A stretch of DNA of 64,000 nucleotides from Paracoccus acridae (GCF_014642735.1 NZ_BMIV01000002.1:310001-374000); one strand, 5' to 3'; shown: positions 8,011 to 16,441, numbered from the stretch's first letter. Numbers and translations: made by a program. Notes: a model not told the origin generated them from the sequence alone.

Positions 8011-9320
8011 TCCGGCGCCCTTTCGTTCAGCTGCTCCAGCCGGACGCGGATGGATTCGCCATGCGCCTGCAGGCCCTCGGCGGCGGCCAGCCGCATGGCG
8101 GCGTGGCCCACGGCGTTCAGCGCGCCCGGCGTCAGGCGGGCCATGGTCGTGCGCTTCAGGAAATCCAGCACCGACAGCCCCGAGGAGAACCGCGCCGACC
8201 GCGCCGTGGGCAGGACGTGGTTGGGTCCGCTGACGTAGTCGCCCACGGCTTCGGGCGTGTGCGGTCCCAGGAAGATCGCGCCCGCATGGACGCATTTCGC
8301 GGCCAGGGCCTCGGGGTCGTCCACGCACAGTTCCAGATGTTCGGGCGCGATGCGGTTCGACAGGCTTGCCGCCTCGTCCAGGTTGCGCACCACGATGATG
8401 GTGCCATAGTCGCGCCAGCTTGCCCCGGCGATGGCGGCGCGGGGCAGGGTGGGCAGGATGCGGTCCACCGCGCCTGCGACCGCATGGCCCAGGGCCGCGT
8501 CGGTGGTGATCAGGATCGACTGGGCATCCGCGTCATGTTCGGCCTGCGCCAGAAGGTCCAGCGCCAGCCAGTCGGGATGCTGGTTACCCTGGGCGATGAC
8601 CAGGACCTCGGACGGGCCAGCGATCATGTCGATGCCGACGCGGCCAAAGACCTGCCGCTTGGCGGCGGCGACATAGGCGTTGCCCGGCCCGGTGATCTTG
8701 TCCACCGGCGCGATGGTGTCGGTGCCATAGGCCATCGCCGCCACGGCCTGCGCGCCGCCGATGCGATAGATCTCCGTCACGCCCGACAGTTGCGCGGCCA
8801 GCAGCACCAACGGATTGATGTGACCACCCGGTGTCGGCACGCAGATCACCAGCCGTTCCACCCCAGCGACCCGCGCCGGGATGGCGTTCATCAGGACGGA
8901 TGAAGGATAGGCGGCCTGGCCCCCCGGCACATACAGCCCCGCCGCCGAAACCGGCGTCCACCGCCAGCCCAGGGTCGCGCCCTGGGGGTCGGTCCAACTG
9001 GCGTCCTGGGGCATCTGGCGTTCGTGATAGGCGCGGATGCGGTCGGCGGCCAGCGTCAGGGCCGCGCGGTCCTGGGCCGGGACATGGGCCACCTGGGCCG
9101 CGATCTCCTCGGGCGAGAAGCGCAGGCGCTCGGCGGGAAGATCCAGCCTGTCGAAGCGCCGGGTCAGGTCGCACAGCGCGGCGTCGCCCCGCTTGCGCAC
9201 ATCGGCGATGATCGCGGCCACCGCGTCATTCACATCGGTCGAATCCTCGCGCTTGGCCGACAGCATGTCGGCGAAGCGGGATTCAAAGTCGGGCTGCGAT
9301 GTGTGAAGCGTTACCGGCAT
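8007..9320 (-). CDS. hisD: Histidinol dehydrogenase
   Basis: HisD carries out the last two oxidations of histidine synthesis, L-histidinol to L-histidine, with NAD+ and zinc. With the start at 9320 (MPVTLHTSQPDFE) the protein is 437 residues, the usual size, and a GGGGAA Shine-Dalgarno precedes it; the frame runs 12 codons further upstream without family similarity. Conserved signatures include YVPGGQAAYPSSVLM, ITGPGNAYV and the catalytic PEHLEL. No other his gene is in the window, so this is a separated hisD within a mixed operon. Confidence 0.96.
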   Translation of the reverse strand: MPVTLHTSQPDFESRFADMLSAKREDSTDVNDAVAAIIADVRKRGDAALCDLTRRFDRLDLPAERLRFSPEEIAAQVAHVPAQDRAALTLAADRIRAYHERQMPQDASWTDPQGATLGWRWTPVSAAGLYVPGGQAAYPSSVLMNAIPARVAGVERLVICVPTPGGHINPLVLLAAQLSGVTEIYRIGGAQAVAAMAYGTDTIAPVDKITGPGNAYVAAAKRQVFGRVGIDMIAGPSEVLVIAQGNQHPDWLALDLLAQAEHDADAQSILITTDAALGHAVAGAVDRILPTLPRAAIAGASWRDYGTIIVVRNLDEAASLSNRIAPEHLELCVDDPEALAAKCVHAGAIFLGPHTPEAVGDYVSGPNHVLPTARSARFSSGLSVLDFLKRTTMARLTPGALNAVGHAAMRLAAAEGLQAHGESIRVRLEQLNERAPE

Positions 9321-9380
9321 GGTCTTTCCCCTGGCGTCACGCCTTGTTAGCCGCAAGCCGGCGGCGCCTCAAGCCGCGCT

Positions 9381-9857
9381 TCAGTCGGGGTGGACGGGGG
9401 CCTTGCCGGACACTGCGCGATAGGGCCGGGTGACGTCGCGAAGGTCGATGTTGATGCATTCGACCTCGGCCACCAGGGTGCCGTCGCCCGCGAATTCCAG
9501 CAACAGCCGCCCCGTGCCGTCCTCGCCCGGTTGCCAGACCATCGCCAGCAGTTCCAGGACGGTGTCGGCATCCCGGCTGATCCCGTCCGACAGGACCCGC
9601 TGCACGTCGCGGATCAGCAGGACCGACCGGACGCGTTCATAATCGCGCCCCTCGGATGCGGCCTGTTCGGCGTCTTCCCAGCGGAACCGGTTCAGCAAAA
9701 GGGCCAAGGACCGCCCGCGGTGGTCATAGGACATCTCGGATGCGGGCAGGATCGCGTCCTGCAGCAAGGCCGAGAGGATGCGCAGATCCTGCTCGTCCTC
9801 GGCCATCAGCGCCAGGGGCGCGGGATCGGCATCGGCAAAGCGGGCGTCCTGTGGCAT
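9381..9857 (-). CDS. DUF2948 family protein
   Basis: This 158-residue protein matches DUF2948, an alphaproteobacterial family of unknown function (ALMAEDEQDLRILSALLQDAI at the N-terminus, SLALLLNRFRWED, and LLEFAGDGTLVAEVECINIDLRDV at the C-terminus). The final C-terminal strand region is followed by RPYRAVSGKAPVHPD. No catalytic motif or membrane segment is visible. It lies 3 bases downstream of murA and 60 bases upstream of the hisD start on the same strand. Confidence 0.87.
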   Translation of the reverse strand: MPQDARFADADPAPLALMAEDEQDLRILSALLQDAILPASEMSYDHRGRSLALLLNRFRWEDAEQAASEGRDYERVRSVLLIRDVQRVLSDGISRDADTVLELLAMVWQPGEDGTGRLLLEFAGDGTLVAEVECINIDLRDVTRPYRAVSGKAPVHPD

Positions 9858-9860
9858 GGC

Positions 9861-11129
9861 TTATTCCTCTTTCACGCGTTCGATATGGGCTCCCACGCCG
9901 CGCAGCTTGCGCACGACATGTTCATAGCCCCGGTCAAGGTGATAAACCCGGCTGACCGTGGTCTGGCCTTCGGCGGCAAGCCCCGCAAGGATCAGGCTGA
10001 CCGAGGCGCGCAGGTCCGTGGCCATCACCGGCGCACCCCGCAACCCGTCAACCCCGGTCACGGTTGCATGGCCGCCGTGAACCTCGATCCTTGCGCCCAT
10101 GCGGGTCAGTTCGGGGGCGTGCATGAAGCGGTTCTCGAAGATCGTCTCCTCCAGCACGCTGGTGCCTTCGGCCACGCACATCAGCGCCATGAACTGCGCC
10201 TGAAGATCCGTCGGGAAGCCGGGGAAGGGTTCGGTCGTGACATTGACGGCGCGGATGCTGTTCCGGCGGCTGACCTTGATCCCGCGCGCGGTTTCGGTGA
10301 CGTCGATCCCGGCCTCGTCCAGCTTTTCGCAAAAGGCCGACAGCAGCTCGATCCGGCCGCCCAAGCATTCGACCTCTCCGCCGCAGATGGCGGGGGCCAG
10401 CATATAGGTGCCAAGCTCGATCCGGTCGGTCACGACGGGATGGGTCGCGCCGTGCAGGGCATCGACGCCCTGGATGGTGATGGTGCTGGTGCCTTCGCCC
10501 TCGATCTGCGCCCCCATGGCGCGCAGGCACCGGGCCAGGTCCACGATCTCGGGTTCTCGTGCGGCGTTCTTCAGGACCGTCGTGCCCTTGGCAAGCGTCG
10601 CGGCCATCAGCGCGTTCTCGGTCGCGCCCACGGATACCAGCGGGAAATCGACCACCGCCCCGCGAAGCCCGCCAGTCGGCGCCTTGGCATGGACATAACC
10701 GTCGCGCAGATCCAGTTCCGCCCCCATCGCCTCCAACGCCTTCAGATGCAGGTCCACGGGCCGCGCCCCGATGGCGCAGCCGCCGGGCAGCGACACTTCG
10801 GCCCGGCCATCGCGGGCCAGCATCGGACCCAGCACCAGGATGGATGCGCGCATCTTGCGCACGATGTCGTAATCGGCGCGGTGGCTGGTCAGCGCATGGC
10901 TGGACATGGCAAGAACCTGGCCGTCCTGCAGGCTAGCGGCCTCGGCCCCCAGGCTTTGCAGCAGGGCGGTCATGGTGCGGATGTCCGACAGGCGCGGCGC
11001 ATTGGTCAGCGTCAGCGGCTGGTCCGTCAGCAGCGTCGCGGGCATCAGCGTCAGGCAGGCGTTCTTGGCCCCCGCAATCGGGATTTCGCCCTGAAGCGGG
11101 CCGTTCCCGCGAACGATGATCTGGTCCAT
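9861..11129 (-). CDS. murA: UDP-N-acetylglucosamine 1-carboxyvinyltransferase
   Basis: MurA transfers enolpyruvate from PEP to UDP-GlcNAc, the first committed step of peptidoglycan synthesis. The 422-residue length is typical. The N-terminal [17 protein letters not shown] is the substrate-binding hallmark. The active-site loop [11 protein letters not shown] carries the catalytic Cys at residue 118, so the fosfomycin-sensitive form is expected. Its ATG directly abuts the TAG of an upstream 54-codon gene. It heads a run with DUF2948, hisD, UPF0262 and a phosphatase. Confidence 0.97.
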   Translation of the reverse strand: MDQIIVRGNGPLQGEIPIAGAKNACLTLMPATLLTDQPLTLTNAPRLSDIRTMTALLQSLGAEAASLQDGQVLAMSSHALTSHRADYDIVRKMRASILVLGPMLARDGRAEVSLPGGCAIGARPVDLHLKALEAMGAELDLRDGYVHAKAPTGGLRGAVVDFPLVSVGATENALMAATLAKGTTVLKNAAREPEIVDLARCLRAMGAQIEGEGTSTITIQGVDALHGATHPVVTDRIELGTYMLAPAICGGEVECLGGRIELLSAFCEKLDEAGIDVTETARGIKVSRRNSIRAVNVTTEPFPGFPTDLQAQFMALMCVAEGTSVLEETIFENRFMHAPELTRMGARIEVHGGHATVTGVDGLRGAPVMATDLRASVSLILAGLAAEGQTTVSRVYHLDRGYEHVVRKLRGVGAHIERVKEE

Positions 11130-11294
11130 CTAGCTGTCGTCCTTGCCTGTATCGCTGTCCTGCGGCCCGTCCGCCTCATCGACCGCCCGCGCGCGCGCCT
11201 GTGCCTTGCGGCGTTGCAGGTTGGCGCGCAGGGCAGCGCGCAGCCGTTCGTCGCGGCTGTTCTGCTTCTTGCTGTCGTCGGGCCGGTCGCTCAT
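11130..11294 (-). CDS. Small charged protein of unknown function upstream of murA
   Basis: This is a 54-codon gene (MSDRPDDSKKQNSRDERL...). It is very rich in Arg, Lys, Asp and Glu, with an amphipathic, probably helical middle (LRAALRANLQRRKAQARARAVDEA) and an acidic tail, and no signal or membrane segment. Its TAG stop abuts the murA ATG with no spacer, a layout typical of coupled translation. A second in-frame ATG at 11300 adds two residues. Position and composition support a real gene, but I do not recognise a function. Confidence 0.65.
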   Translation of the reverse strand: MSDRPDDSKKQNSRDERLRAALRANLQRRKAQARARAVDEADGPQDSDTGKDDS

Positions 11295-11376
11295 CCGCAT
11301 CCTGTTAGCCTTGGTTGCACCCGCAGTCCAGCAAAGGTGACAGGAACGCCAGGTCGGATTTTTCCGCCGACCCCCC

Positions 11377-11405
11377 TTGCGCGGGGCCGCCGCTTTGTCT
11401 AAACG
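11377..11405 (+). promoter_or_regulatory. Candidate promoter of tRNA-Thr
   Basis: TTGCGC at 11377-11382 and TAAACG at 11400-11405 (spacing 17) or TCTAAA at 11398-11403 (spacing 15) place a start point shortly before the tRNA at 11418. The match to the -10 consensus is weak. Confidence 0.35.
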
Positions 11406-11417
11406 CCCCCTCAAGAT

Positions 11418-11492
11418 GCTGTGGTAGCTCAGTGGTAGAGCACACCCTTGGTAAGGGTGAGGTCGAGAGTTCAATCCTCTCTCACAGCACCA
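11418..11492 (+). tRNA. tRNA-Thr (anticodon GGT)
   Basis: The cloverleaf is complete: acceptor GCTGTGG pairs with TCACAGC (last pair G-U), the D arm is GCTC/GAGC, the anticodon stem is CACCC/GGGTG, and the T arm is GAGAG/CTCTC around TTCAATC. The anticodon loop TTGGTAA gives GGT, reading ACC/ACU threonine codons. CCA is encoded at 11490-11492. It stands alone, upstream of prfC and downstream of the divergent 54-codon gene. Confidence 0.97.
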
Positions 11493-11569
11493 TCTTCCAG
11501 AATGCCTCCGACCATGCCGCAAAGCCCTTGGCGATTGCGCATTTCCGTTTCGCAGGCTACAGGCCGCCC

Positions 11570-13165
11570 ATGACAAACCGCCCCGATCTTCCCCCCGAAA
11601 TCGCCCGTCGCCGCACCTTCGCGATCATCGCGCACCCGGATGCCGGCAAGACCACGCTGACCGAAAAGTTCCTGCTGTTCGGCGGGGCGATCCAGATGGC
11701 GGGGCAGGTGCGCGCCAAGGGTGAGGCGCGGCGCACGCGGTCGGACTTCATGAAGATGGAGCAGGATCGGGGCATTTCGGTCAGCGCGTCCGCGATGTCC
11801 TTCGACTTCGACCGCTATCGCTTCAACCTGGTCGATACGCCGGGCCACAGCGACTTTTCGGAAGACACCTATCGCACGCTGACCGCCGTGGATGCGGCGA
11901 TCATGGTGATCGACGGGGCCAAGGGCGTCGAATCGCAGACCCGCAAGCTGTTCGAGGTCTGCCGGATGCGCGACCTGCCGATCCTGACCTTCTGCAACAA
12001 GATGGACCGCGAAAGCCGCGACACCTTCGAGATCATCGACGAGATCCAGGAAAACCTGGCCATCGACGTGGCGCCTGCAAGCTGGCCCATCGGGTCGGGG
12101 CGCGATTTCCTGGGCTGCTATGACCTGCTGCATGACCGGCTGGAACTGATGGACCGGGCCGACCGCAACCGGGTGGCCGACTCGATCAAGATCAGCGGGT
12201 TGGACGATCCAAAGCTGGCCGAGCATATCCCCGCGGACCAGCTTGAAAAGCTGCGCGAGGAGGTCGAGATGGCGCGCGAGCTGCTGCCCGCCTTCGACCG
12301 CAAGGCCTTCCTGGAAGGGCACATGACGCCGATCTGGTTCGGCAGTGCGATCAACAGCTTCGGCGTCAAGGAACTGATGGTCGGCATCGGCGAATTCGGC
12401 CCCCAGCCGCAGCCCCAGAACAGCGCCGACCGCGAGATCGCGCCCGAGGAGAAGCCGGTGACCGGCTTTGTCTTCAAGGTGCAGGCCAACATGGATCCCA
12501 AGCACCGCGACCGGGTGGCCTTCGTGCGCCTTGCCAGCGGGCATTTCGAACGCGGGATGAAGCTGACCCATGTGCGGTCGAAAAAGCCGATGGCGGTGAC
12601 GAACCCCGTGCTGTTCCTGGCCGCTGACCGCGAACTGGCGGAGGAGGCTTGGGCCGGCGACATCATCGGCATCCCGAACCACGGCCAGCTTCGCATCGGC
12701 GACGCCCTGACCGAAGGCGAGGCGCTGCGCTTCACCGGCATTCCGTCCTTCGCGCCGGAACTGCTGCAATCGGTGCGCGCCACCGATCCGATGAAGGCCA
12801 AGCACCTGGAAAAGGCGCTGATGCAATTCGCCGAAGAAGGCGCGGCCAAGGTCTTCAAGCCCATGATCGGGTCCGGCTTCATCGTCGGCGTCGTGGGCGC
12901 CCTGCAGTTCGAGGTCCTGGCCAGTCGGATCGAGATCGAATACGGCATCCCCGTCCGCTTCGAGGCGTCCCAGTTCACCAGTGCCCGCTGGGTCGCTGGG
13001 CCCAAGGACAAGGTCGATGCCTTTGTCCAGGTCAACAAGGGCCATATCGCCCAGGACCATGACGGCGACATGGTCTATCTGACCCGTCTGCAATGGGACA
13101 TCGACCGCGTGAGCCGCGATCATCCTGAATTGCGACTGACCGCGACAAAGGAAATGATGGTGTGA
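11570..13165 (+). CDS. prfC: Peptide chain release factor 3
   Basis: RF3 is the ribosomal GTPase that recycles RF1/RF2 after termination. The 531-residue length fits. GTPase motifs are visible: G1 AHPDAGKTT at about 21-29, G3 DTPGHSDFSED, and G4 NKMDRE. The start at 11570 (MTNRPDLPPEIARRRTFAIIAHP) aligns with known RF3 N-termini; the open frame further upstream runs through the tRNA gene and is not coding. A hairpin just after the stop closes the gene. Confidence 0.96.
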   Translation: MTNRPDLPPEIARRRTFAIIAHPDAGKTTLTEKFLLFGGAIQMAGQVRAKGEARRTRSDFMKMEQDRGISVSASAMSFDFDRYRFNLVDTPGHSDFSEDTYRTLTAVDAAIMVIDGAKGVESQTRKLFEVCRMRDLPILTFCNKMDRESRDTFEIIDEIQENLAIDVAPASWPIGSGRDFLGCYDLLHDRLELMDRADRNRVADSIKISGLDDPKLAEHIPADQLEKLREEVEMARELLPAFDRKAFLEGHMTPIWFGSAINSFGVKELMVGIGEFGPQPQPQNSADREIAPEEKPVTGFVFKVQANMDPKHRDRVAFVRLASGHFERGMKLTHVRSKKPMAVTNPVLFLAADRELAEEAWAGDIIGIPNHGQLRIGDALTEGEALRFTGIPSFAPELLQSVRATDPMKAKHLEKALMQFAEEGAAKVFKPMIGSGFIVGVVGALQFEVLASRIEIEYGIPVRFEASQFTSARWVAGPKDKVDAFVQVNKGHIAQDHDGDMVYLTRLQWDIDRVSRDHPELRLTATKEMMV

Positions 13166-13170
13166 AAACA

Positions 13171-13189
13171 GGGGCGCTTCAGGCGCCCC
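13171..13189. terminator. Bidirectional hairpin between prfC and sspB
   Basis: A 7-base stem GGGGCGC/GCGCCCC with loop TTCAG lies between the two convergent stops. Reading leftward (sspB direction) it is followed by TGTTTT, a fair intrinsic terminator. Reading rightward it is followed by TTCTGC, weaker. Confidence 0.7.
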
Positions 13190-13194
13190 TTCTG

Positions 13195-13662
13195 CTATTT
13201 CCGCCAGCGGTCCAGTTGCACGACCTCGCCGCCGCCATTCGGGGCACCGTCGGGATTGTCGTCGCCGTCTTCACCGTCTTCGTCATCCTCCTCATCATCG
13301 TCGGATTCCTGCGTTTCGAAGCGCAGGCCGAATTCGACGGACGGATCGACAAAGGTGCGCAGCGCGTCAAAGGGGATGCGCAGCGGTTCGGGAGAGTTGC
13401 CGAAGTTCAGGGTGACGGTGAAGCCTTCGTCGTCCACGGTCAGGTTGTCGAACCAGTGCTGGATGACAATGGTCATTTCCTCGGGGTAACGCTCTCGCAG
13501 CCAGTCGGCCATCTCGACGCCTTCGTCGCGCGTGTCGAAGGTGATGAAGAAATGATGATCGCCCGGCAGACCGTGTTCGGCGACGCGTTCCAGCACATCC
13601 GCGATCAAAGCCTGCATCGCGCGATGCATCATTCCGCCATAGTCGATTCCCGATCGCGCCAT
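13195..13662 (-). CDS. sspB: SspB family ClpXP adaptor (alpha type)
   Basis: The 155-residue protein matches alphaproteobacterial SspB: GIDYGGMMHRAMQALIADVL at the N-terminus, HHFFITFDTRDEGVEMADWLRERYP, then VDDEGFTVTLNFGN. Family knowledge: SspB tethers ssrA-tagged polypeptides to ClpX for degradation by ClpXP. The C-terminal third is a strongly acidic linker (residues about 118-138, mostly Asp/Glu) ending in GGGEVVQLDRWRK, where the ClpX-binding peptide is expected. It lies immediately downstream of the ssrA locus on the same strand, so tag and adaptor are neighbours. Confidence 0.92.
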   Translation of the reverse strand: MARSGIDYGGMMHRAMQALIADVLERVAEHGLPGDHHFFITFDTRDEGVEMADWLRERYPEEMTIVIQHWFDNLTVDDEGFTVTLNFGNSPEPLRIPFDALRTFVDPSVEFGLRFETQESDDDEEDDEDGEDGDDNPDGAPNGGGEVVQLDRWRK

Positions 13663-13794
13663 GCCCGTCCCCTTCGATTTCGGGCCAGCATAGGCATATG
13701 ACGGACGATGAAAAGGGGGGCGTCCCGCGCATGGGCAAGAAACACGCGCAGCTTCACGGGACGGATGGGAAGCAGGGGAAATAATGGGTTGGAG

Positions 13795-14109
13795 GTGCAG
13801 GATTCTGTTGCCAGGCTCCTGCGGGCCCCGCCTTACGCTGCTAGGCGCAAGGGCTTAGGTTTCGATCACTCGAACTGCTTACGCAGCCAGAGCAACCGGA
13901 GCACGGTTGTCGTTGGCAACTGTACATTTTGCACCGATAACGGTGGTGGCTCACCGAGACAAAGCAAACATCTTTAGACGTTCGTCGATCCTGTTTCGAC
14001 CCCAAGGCCCCCCAACGAGGGTGATCTGGTGGAGTCGCCGGGTACCGCCCCCGGGTCCGATCCGCTTATTCCATGCGCGTTTATGTCCATAGTCCGAGTT
14101 GCCCCGGAC
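13795..14109 (-). ncRNA. ssrA: Circularly permuted (two-piece) transfer-messenger RNA
   Basis: Reading leftward, the acceptor piece comes first and ends in ACTCCACCA at 14027. Its T arm is CCGGG/CCCGG around the loop GGCGGTA. A short intervening segment (14026-14004) follows, then the coding piece starts with GGGGTCG at 14003, which pairs with CGACTCC of the acceptor piece and includes the G3-U70 pair used by alanyl-tRNA synthetase. The tag frame at 13917-13879 encodes ANDNRAPVALAA followed by TAA. The 3' end is estimated from the last hairpin (GCAGGA/TCCTGC near 13795). tmRNA rescues stalled ribosomes and marks the peptide for proteolysis. This explains most of the 540-base gap between sspB and the PepSY gene; 13663-13794 shows nothing else I recognise. 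Confidence 0.93.
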
Positions 14110-14115
14110 AGGTCG

Positions 14116-14144
14116 AATATAGGACCGCGCCTTGCCCGCCGCAA
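14116..14144 (-). promoter_or_regulatory. Promoter of ssrA
   Basis: On the minus strand, TTGCGG (14144-14139) and TATATT (14121-14116) are separated by 17 bases, a good sigma-70-type match. It would start the precursor near 14109, just before the acceptor piece. Confidence 0.65.
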
Positions 14145-14202
14145 GACCCCGGAACCCCGGGCAGGACAAGTCGTTGGGTCCCGCAACGCAAGGAGTTTAC
14201 CC

Positions 14203-14460
14203 ATGACGATTCGCATGATTGCCCTGGCCACGCTGATTGCCGCCCCCACCGCGCTGATGGCGCAGGATACCCCGCCCGAAGGCTCGATGCCCTTGTCGCA
14301 GCTGGTGACCAAGCTTGAAACCGACCTCGCGGGCGAACTGGGCCACATCACCGATGTGTCCTGGGACGACGACGGCTATTGGGAGGTCGAGTATCACAAC
14401 GCCGAAAACCGCGAGGTCGAGATCCGCGTGGATCCCGCCACCGGCGAAGTGCGCCAGTAA
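14203..14460 (+). CDS. Small secreted PepSY-like protein
   Basis: The 85-residue product begins with a signal peptide (MTIRMIALATLIAAPTALMAQ, cleavage after about residue 20). The mature part resembles a single PepSY unit, with SQLVTKLETDLAGELGHITDVSWDDDGYWEVEYHN and the closing EIRVDPATGEV. Such small periplasmic domains are often thought to bind or inhibit other proteins; the partner here is unknown. An AGGAG lies 7 bases upstream of the ATG at 14203. It is divergent from ssrA and closed by a strong terminator. Confidence 0.85.
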   Translation: MTIRMIALATLIAAPTALMAQDTPPEGSMPLSQLVTKLETDLAGELGHITDVSWDDDGYWEVEYHNAENREVEIRVDPATGEVRQ

Positions 14461-14483
14461 GCGGCCCGGCTTTTCCGCGAAGG

Positions 14484-14507
14484 GGGGCAGCATCGCTGCC
14501 CCTTTTT
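14484..14507 (+). terminator. Intrinsic terminator after the PepSY gene
   Basis: GGGGCAGC pairs with GCTGCCCC around the loop ATC and is followed by TTTTT. It ends 2 bases before the gnd stop on the other strand. Confidence 0.88.
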
Positions 14508-14509
14508 GC

Positions 14510-15910
14510 TTATGCGATCCGGCCCCAGGGGCCATGCGGATCGTCGATGCCGTCCAGGCGCTGGAAGCCGTGCGCGCCAAAGAAGTCGCGCTGTGCCTGG
14601 ATCATGTTGGCCGTGCTGCGCCCGGTGCGCATCAGGTCGAACCACATCAACCCCGACGCCAAGGCAGGCAGCGCGTGCCCGGCCGCCGCACCCTGGGACA
14701 CGACCTGCCGCAGGGCCGGCATGGCGGTCTCGATCAGGTCGGCGAAGAAGGGCGCCATGATCAGGTTGCGGGCTGGATCCTCGGCCAGGGCCGATGCCAT
14801 GTCGTTCAGCATGGCGGACCGGATGATGCAGCCTGCACGCCAGACCCGCGCGATCTCGGGCAGATCCAGCGTCCAGCCGAATCGTTCCGACGCCGCCGCG
14901 ATCATCGCGAAGCCCTGGGCATAGCAAAGGATCTTGCCCGCGATCAGCGCCTGTTCCAGAACCTCGGGCGGCAGGGAACAGGGCTGCGGGGCCGGGCCGA
15001 ACAGCGCCTGGCCGGCCAGCCGTTCGTCCAGACGGGCCGAGACATTGCGGGCCATCACCGCGGCCTCGATCACCGGGATGGGGGCGGACAGGTGCTGCGC
15101 CTCGATCGCGGTCCAGCGGCCGGTGCCTTTCTGGCCTGCGCGATCCAGGATCACGTCCACCATCGGCTTGCCGGTATGGGGGTCGATGGCAGCGGTCACC
15201 GCCGCCGAAATCTCGACCAGATAGGATTTCAGAACGCCCCCGTTCCACCGGGCGAAGATGCCCGAGACCGCGGCGGCATCCATGCCCATGCCGTCGCGCA
15301 GCAGGCCATAAACCTCGGCGATCATCTGCATGTCGGCATATTCGATGCCGTTGTGGACCATCTTGACGAAATGTCCCGCCCCCGCATCGCCCATCCGGGC
15401 GGCGCAGGGGGTGCCATCCTCGGCCCGCGCGGCGATGGCGGTCATCACATCGGCCACGCGGTCCCAATCGGCGGCGTCGCCCCCGCCCATGATGGCGGGA
15501 CCGTGGCGCGCCCCTTCCTCTCCGCCTGAAACCCCCATGCCGAGGAAGCGGAAGGGCAGGCGGGCGGCATTGCGGCGGTTGGTGTCGTGGAAATCGGCAT
15601 TGCCCGCGTCGATCACCAGATCATCGACATCCAGCAAGGGTGCCAGGGCGGCAAGCTGGTCATCGACCGGCTGGCCTGCAGGCACCATGAGGATGATCGC
15701 GCGTGGCGGTGCGATAGCGGCCACCAAGTCGGCCAGCGACTCGGTCGGGACAATGCGCGGTGCCAGTTCGCCTGCGCCTGCCGCAAAATCCCGCGTCACC
15801 TGGATGGTGCGGTTCCAGACCGCGATGGGAAAGCCTTTTTCCGCGATGTTCAGCGCCAGCGCCGATCCCATCGTTCCCAAGCCGATCAGCCCGATCCGTG
15901 CCTGTTCCAT
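14510..15910 (-). CDS. gnd: 6-phosphogluconate dehydrogenase (decarboxylating)
   Basis: Gnd oxidatively decarboxylates 6-phosphogluconate to ribulose 5-phosphate, reducing NADP+, in the oxidative pentose phosphate pathway. The start at 15910 (MEQARIGLIGLGTMG) puts the Rossmann GLGTMG at residues 10-15 and has GGAAGGA seven bases upstream. The protein is 466 residues. Family signatures GVSGGEEGARHGPAIMGGG, FVKMVHNGIEYADMQ and the C-terminal RDFFGAHGFQRLD are present. The eda gene for the parallel Entner-Doudoroff route lies 37 kb away in the window. Confidence 0.96.
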   Translation of the reverse strand: MEQARIGLIGLGTMGSALALNIAEKGFPIAVWNRTIQVTRDFAAGAGELAPRIVPTESLADLVAAIAPPRAIILMVPAGQPVDDQLAALAPLLDVDDLVIDAGNADFHDTNRRNAARLPFRFLGMGVSGGEEGARHGPAIMGGGDAADWDRVADVMTAIAARAEDGTPCAARMGDAGAGHFVKMVHNGIEYADMQMIAEVYGLLRDGMGMDAAAVSGIFARWNGGVLKSYLVEISAAVTAAIDPHTGKPMVDVILDRAGQKGTGRWTAIEAQHLSAPIPVIEAAVMARNVSARLDERLAGQALFGPAPQPCSLPPEVLEQALIAGKILCYAQGFAMIAAASERFGWTLDLPEIARVWRAGCIIRSAMLNDMASALAEDPARNLIMAPFFADLIETAMPALRQVVSQGAAAGHALPALASGLMWFDLMRTGRSTANMIQAQRDFFGAHGFQRLDGIDDPHGPWGRIA

Positions 15911-15979
15911 GCGCGATCCTTCCCGCAAATCCATGTTTGCGGCTGTTTACGCTAACGGCATGGGGTTGTCACGCCGGGG

Positions 15980-16429
15980 TCAGGCGGACTTGTCCTGAAC
16001 ACGGATCAGCGTTTGAAGTCCCGTTGCCACATGGGTGCGGCGTTCGGGAGTAACGCCCCAGACATCAAGCTGGCAGATCGTCAGGGTGCGGCCCGGCTTG
16101 ATGACGCGGCCCTCCGCCTCCAGCCAGTCGCCTTGGGCGGGGTTCACAAGGTTCAGCTTGAATTCGACCGTCAGGACAGACGTGTTTTCGGGAAACAGCG
16201 TGAAGCCCGCATAACCGCCTGCCGAATCCGCGATGGATGCCGTCCCGCCCGCGTGGAAATAGCCGTGCTGCTGGGTCAGTTCCTGCCGGAAGGGCAGGCG
16301 GATCGTCACCAGGCCCGCCTTGATCTGGCCCAGTTCAGCGCCCAGCAGGGACATCAGCCCCTGTCGGGCAAAGCTGTCGCGGATGCGGTCCACCGTTGCC
16401 TGGGGCAGGTCGCTGCCAATGTCCATCAT
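15980..16429 (-). CDS. PaaI family hotdog-fold thioesterase
   Basis: The 149-residue protein has the PaaI/YbgC-like hotdog thioesterase pattern, including LTQQHGYFHAGGTASIADSAGGYAG, in which the HxGG element replaces the usual HGG with HAGG. The later strand region TVEFKLNLVNPAQGDWLEAEGRV is typical. It would hydrolyse an acyl-CoA of unknown identity in the cytoplasm. AAGAGG lies just upstream. It follows pdxY by 12 bases on the same strand and may be the end of the MOSC-pdxY-thioesterase run. Confidence 0.88.
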   Translation of the reverse strand: MMDIGSDLPQATVDRIRDSFARQGLMSLLGAELGQIKAGLVTIRLPFRQELTQQHGYFHAGGTASIADSAGGYAGFTLFPENTSVLTVEFKLNLVNPAQGDWLEAEGRVIKPGRTLTICQLDVWGVTPERRTHVATGLQTLIRVQDKSA

Positions 16430-16441
16430 GTCCTCTTGGGT

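Noticed and set aside
9390..11402. Open frame of 670 codons on the plus strand
   Set aside because: Antisense to murA and DUF2948, which are well supported; its composition is biased and no motif is visible.
11471..13123. Open frame of 550 codons on the minus strand
   Set aside because: Antisense to prfC, which carries all GTPase motifs; it also runs into the tRNA-Thr gene.
13708..13977. 89-codon frame on the plus strand between sspB and the PepSY gene
   Set aside because: The region is the coding piece of tmRNA on the opposite strand, with the tag frame and tRNA-like pairing explained there.
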